This document shows, piece by piece, positions 40,801 to 48,441 of a stretch of 64,000 nucleotides of DNA. This DNA is from an uncultured Prevotella sp. GTDB taxonomy: Bacteria > Bacteroidota > Bacteroidia > Bacteroidales > Bacteroidaceae. How positions within the stretch are numbered: position 1 is the stretch's first letter; each line of letters starts with the position of its first letter. The notes below the pieces were generated by a model. That model ran no database searches, was not told where the DNA came from, and saw only the letters and a list, made by a program, of their open reading frames with translations. Location: NCBI GenBank assembly GCA_947177775.1, contig CAMWVS010000002.1:31776-95775 (forward strand), in the 5' to 3' direction. The translations under genes were made by a program, and so were the position numbers.

Positions 40801-41284
40801 TAATGTGTTAGAAGGAGCTGGTGCTATAGCAGACGCTTCAATTGGACAATTAAATAAGATAAATGTTGGGAATAATGGCAAATGGTATTTTAAACAGAAA
40901 TCCGGTAGAATTTTTAATGGAAATCAATATGTTACAACGATTCCTGCTAAAATTAAATACGCGAGCTTCATAAAAGGGGCTAATAGAGTAGGTGGAGTTG
41001 TAACTATTGCCTCCTCCGGATATGATATATACCAAGGATATGTTCAAGATGGAGGTCGCTATGGATACAATGCTCAAGTTCAAACAGCAGGTGCTATAGG
41101 TGGATTTGCTGGTGGTGTTGCAGGAGCTAAACTCGGTGCTGCAATTGGTGCAGGCATAGGTGCTTGGTTTGGTGGAGTCGGCTCTGTTCCTGGCGGCATA
41201 ATTGGAGGTTTTATTGGCGGTGCATTTGGCGCATTTGGTGGTGATTATTATGGTGAAAAAGCCGCAAAAAGTATATTAAAATGA
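31868..41284 (+). CDS. SpvB/RHS-repeat polymorphic toxin with FG-GAP-like repeats and variable glycine-zipper C-terminal domain
   Basis: SpvB-like [41 protein letters not shown]; six DxNxDGxxD-type repeats; many RHS/YD repeats; core [22 protein letters not shown]...[11 protein letters not shown]; C-terminal Gly zipper. Confidence 0.88.
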   Translation: [3138 protein letters not shown]

Positions 41285-41793
41285 AGCAAGTAATATTTTT
41301 TTGGAATAGATTGTATTATGGCATTTTCGATTATAATCGGCTAACACAAATATTTATATATAAAATATTTGTACGCCTACTGTTTTGTTTTAAACATAAG
41401 CAAAATGTAGTTAGACGTGATAAAATAATCATTCTGAATAAAAATGCTATTAGTGCATTATCTGATACAAAATGTAGTACAGTCTTAATGATTGCTGATG
41501 TGACAATGTTAGCATTCACGGCCCTATTAATATGGACATTAATAAATTTAATGTCTATGTTGCTACCGTGTGTGTCTTTAATCCTTGTGGACAAGACAAC
41601 TTTCTGCATAATCACTGCAATACCTTCTTTAACGATTAATTATTTTATTTTATGGAGAAAAGATAAGTATCTTGAATATTTTGAGGTTTTTCAGAAGACT
41701 TCGCAAAAACGAAACATAAGATGGAGCTTTATAAGCATGATGTGTTTATTGTTGGTCTTGACATTTTTTATACTTAGTCTCTGTGTAATGTAA
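41281..41793 (+). CDS. Putative multi-TM immunity protein for the RHS toxin
   Basis: 4-nt ATGA overlap with the toxin stop; about four hydrophobic segments; AT-rich like the toxin tail. Confidence 0.6.
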   Translation: MKQVIFFWNRLYYGIFDYNRLTQIFIYKIFVRLLFCFKHKQNVVRRDKIIILNKNAISALSDTKCSTVLMIADVTMLAFTALLIWTLINLMSMLLPCVSLILVDKTTFCIITAIPSLTINYFILWRKDKYLEYFEVFQKTSQKRNIRWSFISMMCLLLVLTFFILSLCVM

Positions 41794-41826
41794 TGACAAA
41801 AAAGCGATAAACCTATTAAAAAACTT

Positions 41827-41862
41827 AAGGAACTGTGTTATTTTGAAGCACAGTTCCTTTTG
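41827..41862 (+). terminator. Rho-independent terminator-like hairpin
   Basis: AAGGAACTGTG...CACAGTTCCTTTT after the immunity gene. Confidence 0.75.
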
Positions 41863-41970
41863 TGTGCTTCAATTGTCAAATAATTTTGTATAGATAGGTT
41901 ATTTCAAATGATGTAATTTATATTTCAAGAAATCAGCGTTTTGCGGATACTTACGGTATATTTAACTCCC

Positions 41971-42041
41971 ATAAAATAAAAATGTCCCGCTGGGTACGCT
42001 AATCTTACGGGAAGCGGGCGGGATTTGTCGTTGCAAAGGTA
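41971..42041 (-). ncRNA. Abi-associated promoter + hairpin RNA unit, copy C (3' of abi)
   Basis: TACCTTTG (42041-42034), then CCCGC-C-CGCT-TCCCGTAAGATT-AGCG-TACCCA-GCGGG and ACATTTTTATTTTAT; same architecture as copies A and B. Confidence 0.62.
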
Positions 42042-42120
42042 CCGCTTCTATTCTAATCCAGCAACATCTTTCGAGAGAATAGGCTTGGAATCAGCAATAA
42101 AACTAATTTGGAATATTGTC

Positions 42121-43020
42121 TTATTTCCAAAGCGGCTCGTTTTCCCAACTGGCAGGAAAGCCCATCGCCGCCACATCAACCATCGGGTATTTTGCTATCA
42201 GATTCTTTAATCCTGACACAAAATGAGATTTGCCATTTATGGATTCCATCCAATATGCAGTGCAGCATAAAACCGCATATAAACGATTAGAGTCAATATC
42301 TGTATGGCTAATCCAACTTCCTCTGATTTTACCGGTCATTTGCGGTGTAGCGGAAAGGCTACGGTTCCATATACGAGCATGGTGCGCACAACAATTTCTC
42401 AAAGAAGCTATGCTACGCATCCAGCTTTCCAGTATCTCATGGTTGGGCAGGTTGAACTCACGGGCAATGGCCTTCTTGACTTTTTTATCTGAAAAGTTGT
42501 AGTACAATTTGGACAAAGTGCCCAACGAAGCAAGCTCCAGTGTTTTCCATGCAGGAGGGAATGCCGGCCTTATGTATTTTTTGAAATGCGCCTTAATAAA
42601 ATCTTCACGGGAGCGTTCCAGTTCCCTGTCAATAGCCGAAAGGTTCTGTGCAAACAGGCGTTCATTAGCCGAAAGATTTACATCCATAAACCAGAACGGT
42701 CCGTATGTCAATGAGAAATGTTGGATGACTTTGGCACGCAATGCGATTTCAATTTCTTGTATTGCCGCAAATATGAGCTGCCTTAACTTGGTATCAAACT
42801 CATATAAGGCAAATGCGTTCTCCAGCGTGCTTCCCGGTTTGAAATGATGAGTATCCTTATCGTCCTCCATCGGGCGGAGATAAGCAGCTATCCGGAAATA
42901 GCTGACAATGCCTAACTTTCGCAAGGCTTCCTTTTCATCAATAATGCTTAATCCATTTGTCTTGAGCCGACCAATGATGTCTGCTATGGTTAACGCAGGT
43001 TTAGAATATTCTGTTTCCAT
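42121..43020 (-). CDS. Abi_2 (AbiD/AbiF-like) HEPN-family abortive infection protein
   Basis: PALTIADIIGRLKTNGLSIIDEKEALRKLGIVSYFRIAAYLRP; IAALREIEIALRAKV-type core; SLRNCCAHHARIWNR (RNxxxH HEPN-type motif). Confidence 0.85.
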   Translation of the reverse strand: METEYSKPALTIADIIGRLKTNGLSIIDEKEALRKLGIVSYFRIAAYLRPMEDDKDTHHFKPGSTLENAFALYEFDTKLRQLIFAAIQEIEIALRAKVIQHFSLTYGPFWFMDVNLSANERLFAQNLSAIDRELERSREDFIKAHFKKYIRPAFPPAWKTLELASLGTLSKLYYNFSDKKVKKAIAREFNLPNHEILESWMRSIASLRNCCAHHARIWNRSLSATPQMTGKIRGSWISHTDIDSNRLYAVLCCTAYWMESINGKSHFVSGLKNLIAKYPMVDVAAMGFPASWENEPLWK

Positions 43021-43091
43021 ATAAAAATAAAAGACCCGCCCTGGTTCGCTGTTCTATGGGAAGCGTGGCGGATTCTGTCGGTACAAAGGTA
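43021..43091 (-). ncRNA. Abi-associated promoter + hairpin RNA unit, copy B (5' leader of abi)
   Basis: TACCTTTG (43091-43084), then CCGCC-A-CGCT-TCCCATAGAAC-AGCG-AACCAG-GGCGG and TCTTTTATTTTTAT running to the abi ATG. Confidence 0.62.
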
Positions 43092-43178
43092 CTGCTTTTA
43101 TTCCAATTCTACAAACTTTTCAAAGAAAAACTGCCGAAAATCGGCCAAAAAAGCGTTTTTGAGGTAATAAGCAGCGTA

Positions 43179-43823
43179 TCAAAGGTCGTAATTGGAGAGC
43201 TTTTCCAACGCCTGCCGCCGCGTCTCGTCGATGAACTGAAGCAATACTACTGGGTTGATGTGTCTCCGCCCCATTCGCACCGACAGGTGCAGATGCGGAC
43301 CGGTCGAGCGGCCTGTGCTGCCGCTTATACCCACCACATCACCCGGCCTCACGCAGTCTCCCTTCTTCACTCGCCATTCGGACAGATGGCAATAGCTGAC
43401 CGAGAAATTCCCGTGCCGCACGGTGACATATTTTCCGGACACCCTGTCCTGTCCGGTTTTCACCACGATGCCGTGCATCATAGCGTAAGTCTCACACCGG
43501 TCAGCCCTCAAGTCCAGACCGTTGTGTTTCCTGCGCTTTTTCGTGAACGGGTCAGTACGCACACCGAAAGGCGATGTAACATGAATCTCTTTTAAGGGAT
43601 AGGACACGCTCAGGTAGCTGTCTATCCATTGTTTCCGCATGGAAGCGGTATCGGACGACAAATCTTCCACCGCCTTTTCCGTCACTTCTTTTGTTTTCCC
43701 TGCCGTCCCCTGTTCGACACGCTCGATTCTATAACGTGCCGTGTGGGGCGTTACCGTATGGAACTGTGCCAACGCTGTCATGCTGCAGCACAGTCCCGCT
43801 GTAATCAATAATATCCTTAACAT
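43179..43823 (-). CDS. M23 family metallopeptidase
   Basis: HNGLDLRADRCETYAMMHGIVVKTG...GSTGRSTGPHLHLSVRMG. Confidence 0.88.
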   Translation of the reverse strand: MLRILLITAGLCCSMTALAQFHTVTPHTARYRIERVEQGTAGKTKEVTEKAVEDLSSDTASMRKQWIDSYLSVSYPLKEIHVTSPFGVRTDPFTKKRRKHNGLDLRADRCETYAMMHGIVVKTGQDRVSGKYVTVRHGNFSVSYCHLSEWRVKKGDCVRPGDVVGISGSTGRSTGPHLHLSVRMGRRHINPVVLLQFIDETRRQALEKLSNYDL

Positions 43824-44068
43824 GGTGCAAAGGTAATAAACCTATATAAAACAATATCATATTACATTGCATATTCAGTTGTAACAAATATCATACTCTA
43901 AAATCCTGTAATACTCATTTTTATGTTGTCAGAGTATGAAAGCAAGTATGATTGTAGCGTCTTATATTAAATAAGCATAAACCACAATACAATCATACTT
44001 ATAAATACCTCAGAATCGGAACAGCGCATATAATTTTGCGGAAACGACAACCCATAAAAATTATAAAA

Positions 44069-44815
44069 ATGAAGATTCAGAGATTTCAAAGCGAGGAACT
44101 GCCATACGGCATACTCGGAAGATTCGGTCTGACACAGGAGATGCTTGAAGACCTGCCACAGAAGGCGATAGAGGACATTCTCGACGGCCGCCGTTCCCCG
44201 GTGCTTCCCATCCATGTCACCGGCGAAAACGGAGAGGAAATCCATGCCCGCACCCGCTTCGCGTTCATCCGCATGGATGACAGCAGCGTGGATGTGGTGT
44301 TCTACCCGCAGCTCAAAGCCGGACGCCTTGACCGTTTCACGGAAGAAGAGCGCAAGGCACTCCTTGAACACCGTCCCGTCATCGCCCCCGTCACCACGCC
44401 CGAGGGGAAAGAGATACAGGCTTTCCACCAGATAGACCAGGGCACCAACCAGATCATCTACGTTCCCACACCCGTCATCGGCCGCAACCTCGAATACGCA
44501 GCCAACGAGATGAAGCTCACCAATGCCGAGCTTACCTGCCTGCAGAAAGGCCTGCCCGTCACCGTCATGGACGGCGATGACCTCTACACCATCGGCATTG
44601 ACCTCAATGAAAAGACCGGTGTGCGCCTCACGCACGGTGACGAGAAAAAATGGCGCGAGGAACAGCGACAGGGCTTCGGCAGATACAACTTCGGGCTGAA
44701 CGGTTGCTGGGTCTCCGACGAGGAAGGCAACCTTGACTATGTTCCCGAAGCATCCTATACCGAGGAACTGTGGGAAGAGATGCGCAAACGCAACAACATG
44801 ACCCTCAAACACTAA
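44069..44815 (+). CDS. DUF4099/DUF3945-type mobile-element protein
   Basis: MKIQRFQSEELPYGILGRFGLTQEMLEDLPQKAIEDILDGRRSPVLPI; start revised from 44036. Confidence 0.65.
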   Translation: MKIQRFQSEELPYGILGRFGLTQEMLEDLPQKAIEDILDGRRSPVLPIHVTGENGEEIHARTRFAFIRMDDSSVDVVFYPQLKAGRLDRFTEEERKALLEHRPVIAPVTTPEGKEIQAFHQIDQGTNQIIYVPTPVIGRNLEYAANEMKLTNAELTCLQKGLPVTVMDGDDLYTIGIDLNEKTGVRLTHGDEKKWREEQRQGFGRYNFGLNGCWVSDEEGNLDYVPEASYTEELWEEMRKRNNMTLKH

Positions 44816-44827
44816 ACCGCAAGCAAG

Positions 44828-45046
44828 ATGAAATACGAACCCGAAGAAAAACTTATCGAGAAGGTACAGTCCGGCGAATACGGCTGGAAAGAATACATCA
44901 CCCGCCACTCGCGCGAACTGGCACAGGAATACGAATGGTACTGCCACCGCCAGGGGCTTGATCCCGATTTGGAGGAATCGGCTGTCAACTTCATGGAAAT
45001 GAAGAACGCCCTGCTTGACGAGGCGCTGGAAAACGGGAACGCATAA
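44828..45046 (+). CDS. small hypothetical protein
   Basis: ORF track; spacing typical of the operon. Confidence 0.55.
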   Translation: MKYEPEEKLIEKVQSGEYGWKEYITRHSRELAQEYEWYCHRQGLDPDLEESAVNFMEMKNALLDEALENGNA

Positions 45047-45058
45047 ACAATAAGTATC

Positions 45059-46681
45059 ATGCCTATAAGGACAAACACCAATCCGCGTCCGCTTGAACTC
45101 ACTCCCGAACTGCAGGACATCCTGCTCCGAAACGGGATGCAGGCTCATGTGGCCGCAAGCAGCAACGGTTTCGCCTTGCTCGTGCAGGGGCATGATTCCC
45201 CGTTGCTGAACTATCCGATTACCGAGAAACAACTGAAAGCCCTTACCGACTGGGGTACCAACACCGCCAACCGCAAGGCTTACAACACATTCGCCAGCAT
45301 TGTCGCCGCCGACTTCGATATGCCGAAAGACTTTGTGCATGCCCGCAATGCCAACGGTCGTGTGGCGATGGGCTTGCACGGCTACCGTATCGGCGTGGGT
45401 GAATACGGCAGGGTCGCTCCGTACCGCCGCATTCCCGTACCGCCGCACCACATGATGGGCTGGTCGTTTTTGGGATGGACACCGAGGATGCAGGAGGGAT
45501 TCCACCTGCGCCGCATCGGAGGACAGCTCTACTATCCCGGCGCACCGATGGTGCCGAACCGCCCCGACGGGCGCATGAAGCCCGGAGAATTGCAATCCGG
45601 CGGCTACGGCTTCTATTACAAGGGCTACAACACCGCACCCGTGGCGGAGAAAGACGTGCTTGCCGAACTGCAGACGGTGATAACCCCTGTCAAACAGCCG
45701 CAGAGACCGACCGCACCCGCTATCCCATATAAGGAAGCCATCACCTCCGATGTCTATTTCTCCAACGAGAAATGGCAGGAGGTGCTGGCAAGCCACGGCA
45801 TACTGGTGGATGCGGAGAAAAAGACCGTCACCATACAGTCCTCGGCATTGGAAGCGGACTTGCAGTACAATCTCTCCGATGAAGAGTTGGCTGTGCTGAC
45901 CTCCAACTCCATCAAAGACCAGCCAATAGCCAAACGCCTTGAGACACTTAACAATGTCATCAAGGAGGACTTCGCAGATGCCGTCACCATGGACATGCTC
46001 AACAGCGACAAACTGATAGACATCAAACTACATCCCGAAGTGCAGGCTGACCTTGACCGGCAGATTACCCGACAGAACGAATATTACCGTCAGGAGACGA
46101 ATGCGCAGGAGTATCAGGTGGAGCGAGAGCCGTCGCTCCGTGACAACCTGCCCAAAGGCGGCGTGGTCATGGACGGTAACGACCTGAGCCTCATAGATGA
46201 GAACAAAGGCTGGTTCCGCGAAGGACGGCACGGCCGTGAAGTCACCGTCGATGACATCCGTGTGGAACCCGTGCAAGGCGAGGGCGAGGCGAAATACCGC
46301 ATGACCGCCGTCATCGACGGCGAGGTGGTGAGCCACGAGATCTCGCAGAAACAGTACGAAAAATTCATGGCACTGGACGACCTGCACCGCATGAAGCTCT
46401 TTTCGAAAGTATTCAAGGAGGTGGACATGAAAGACCGCTATCCCGTGGGTCTCGGCACGAAAATCTCTGCCGCCCTGCTTGCCGGAGCCGTGGTGACGCA
46501 TGACCTCCTCCGAGGTCCCCGTCCCATGCCCGACATCTATGTGGAAGGGCACCGAGGTCCGATGCCGCATGTCTATTTCAAGCCGGGTGTCGATAGCCCC
46601 GCAGATGTGGCGGCGCGACAGTTCGACGCCATGAGGAACCTTCCCGACGACCGTGTCCCCGGCATGGGGCACGGCCTTTAA
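45059..46681 (+). CDS. DUF3945/DUF4099-type mobile-element protein
   Basis: ELTPELQDILLRNGMQ...; KGGVVMDGNDLSLIDENKGWFREGRHGREV. Confidence 0.6.
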   Translation: MPIRTNTNPRPLELTPELQDILLRNGMQAHVAASSNGFALLVQGHDSPLLNYPITEKQLKALTDWGTNTANRKAYNTFASIVAADFDMPKDFVHARNANGRVAMGLHGYRIGVGEYGRVAPYRRIPVPPHHMMGWSFLGWTPRMQEGFHLRRIGGQLYYPGAPMVPNRPDGRMKPGELQSGGYGFYYKGYNTAPVAEKDVLAELQTVITPVKQPQRPTAPAIPYKEAITSDVYFSNEKWQEVLASHGILVDAEKKTVTIQSSALEADLQYNLSDEELAVLTSNSIKDQPIAKRLETLNNVIKEDFADAVTMDMLNSDKLIDIKLHPEVQADLDRQITRQNEYYRQETNAQEYQVEREPSLRDNLPKGGVVMDGNDLSLIDENKGWFREGRHGREVTVDDIRVEPVQGEGEAKYRMTAVIDGEVVSHEISQKQYEKFMALDDLHRMKLFSKVFKEVDMKDRYPVGLGTKISAALLAGAVVTHDLLRGPRPMPDIYVEGHRGPMPHVYFKPGVDSPADVAARQFDAMRNLPDDRVPGMGHGL

Positions 46682-46702
46682 CAATAACACGAACCAACGG
46701 CC

Positions 46703-47944
46703 ATGTCAGAACTAACATACGACGATTTCAAGAGCAGGGTGAACATCCAGGACTTGCTGGTGGACGCCGGCTACCAGCTCAACCGCAGGGACGGCATGCG
46801 CTATCCCTCCTACGTCCGTATCGGCAGTGACGGGAAGCGCGTGCATGGCGACAAATTTATTGTGACCGCCAACGGCCTGTGCTGCTTCCAGCCCCCGGAG
46901 ATAAAAAACTACAATGTCATCAGCTTCATCAAGGAGCACCCGAACCTTTTTGCTGAGTACCGTCCCGGAATGTCAACCGACAGGCTCGTCAACCTTGTCT
47001 GCAACCGCCTCCTGAACCATCCTGTGGCCGAACGTGCGCCACGGGACTTCGGGAGACAGCGCGAGGCACGCCCCTTCGACATCTACGAATACGAGACGCA
47101 GGCGTTCGTCAACGGCGACTGGGACTCGCAAAAGCGGTTCTATCCCTACTTCCAGAACAGGGGCATCAATCTCCAGACCCAGCGGGCCTTCTCCGACCAT
47201 TTCTTTTTGGCTACGAGAGAACGGGGTGACGGCAAGAAATACACCAACCTCTCGTTCCCCTTGTCACTCGCCGCAATGCCTGGCAAGGAAATCGTGGGAC
47301 TGGAGGAGCGCAGCCGCCCCAATGCCGAGGGCAAGACCGCCTACAAGGGCATGGCGGCAGGCAGCAACGCAGCGGAAGGCCTCTGGATAGCCCGGCTGGA
47401 AAACAACCGCAGCGACATGGGCTTCACCCGTCCCATCGGGGCGGCACAGGATGTCTATTGGTTCGAGAGTGCGTTTGACGCGATGGCCTACTATCAGATA
47501 AAGATGAACGAGCCGGGAAATGTGGGCTACCACGACCTCGCCAATGCCGTGTATGTGTCAACCGGCGGCTCACCCACCAAAAAGCAGTTCTCGTCGATGA
47601 TAGAGCATACACCCGAAGCCATACATCATCTTTGCTTTGACCGAGACCGTGCCGGACGGATGTTCGCGGTCAACTTCGCCCTTCAGAAAGACGGGAGGGT
47701 GTTCACCTCCCACCTGACGCAGGACAAGGAAAAACTGGTCGTCACCGACTTGACCAAAGGCTTCAAGCGTCACGAACTGCCGATGGAGCCTTTCGATTTC
47801 AGGGACGTGTGCGACAGGTTAGGCATCGACAGCCGTGGAATCAGGTATGAACCCTGCGACGGCCGGTACAAGGACTGGAACGACCAGCTGCTTGACAAGC
47901 CCATGGAGAATGAGGAAACGCAAACAAGAGGGATGAGACGATGA
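46703..47944 (+). CDS. Toprim/primase-like protein
   Basis: FKSRVNIQDLLVDAGYQLNRRDGMRYPSYVRI plus toprim-like segment GLWIARLENN...HHLCFDRDRAGRMFA. Confidence 0.65.
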   Translation: MSELTYDDFKSRVNIQDLLVDAGYQLNRRDGMRYPSYVRIGSDGKRVHGDKFIVTANGLCCFQPPEIKNYNVISFIKEHPNLFAEYRPGMSTDRLVNLVCNRLLNHPVAERAPRDFGRQREARPFDIYEYETQAFVNGDWDSQKRFYPYFQNRGINLQTQRAFSDHFFLATRERGDGKKYTNLSFPLSLAAMPGKEIVGLEERSRPNAEGKTAYKGMAAGSNAAEGLWIARLENNRSDMGFTRPIGAAQDVYWFESAFDAMAYYQIKMNEPGNVGYHDLANAVYVSTGGSPTKKQFSSMIEHTPEAIHHLCFDRDRAGRMFAVNFALQKDGRVFTSHLTQDKEKLVVTDLTKGFKRHELPMEPFDFRDVCDRLGIDSRGIRYEPCDGRYKDWNDQLLDKPMENEETQTRGMRR

Positions 47945-48441
47945 AAACACAGACACAACCATCAAACAGTTTCGGGACATTGGTGTTCCGTCCCCGAATC
48001 AGGCAATATTTCGCCAATGACCTGATTATTACCATCGTCTGCATAGCCGGGCTTGCTGTGGCCGGAATTGACGGCATGTTCATGGGTAACATCCTGTTGT
48101 GGGCATCGCTGGCAATCGCCCTCTGCCTCATATACCGCTTCCTTTATCTGCGGAGCATGAGGTTTGTCATCACAGACGAGCAGTTCATCTACGAACATGG
48201 CGTGTTCCAGCGTACCCGTGACTTCATGGAACTCTACCGTGTGGTCGATTTCCGGGAAGAGAGCAGCTTCTTACAGCAGTTGTTCGGACTGAAGACCATA
48301 CATATCTATTCCGGCGACCGCTCCACACCCCGCCTTGACATGGTGGGCATGGACAAGAGCAGCAATCTTGTCCCCTTTATACGTGAACGTGTAAGTGCAA
48401 ATCGCAAACGAAATGGAATATATGAGATTACGAACCGCTAA
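47941..48441 (+). CDS. bacterial PH-domain membrane protein
   Basis: Two TM segments then MRFVITDEQFIYEHGVFQRTRDFMELYRVVDFRE. Confidence 0.65.
   Translation: MKTQTQPSNSFGTLVFRPRIRQYFANDLIITIVCIAGLAVAGIDGMFMGNILLWASLAIALCLIYRFLYLRSMRFVITDEQFIYEHGVFQRTRDFMELYRVVDFREESSFLQQLFGLKTIHIYSGDRSTPRLDMVGMDKSSNLVPFIRERVSANRKRNGIYEITNR

Noticed and set aside
43967-45796. 609-aa minus-strand ORF
   Set aside because: Overlaps three credible plus-strand mobile-element genes; translation has no recognisable motif; typical antisense shadow.
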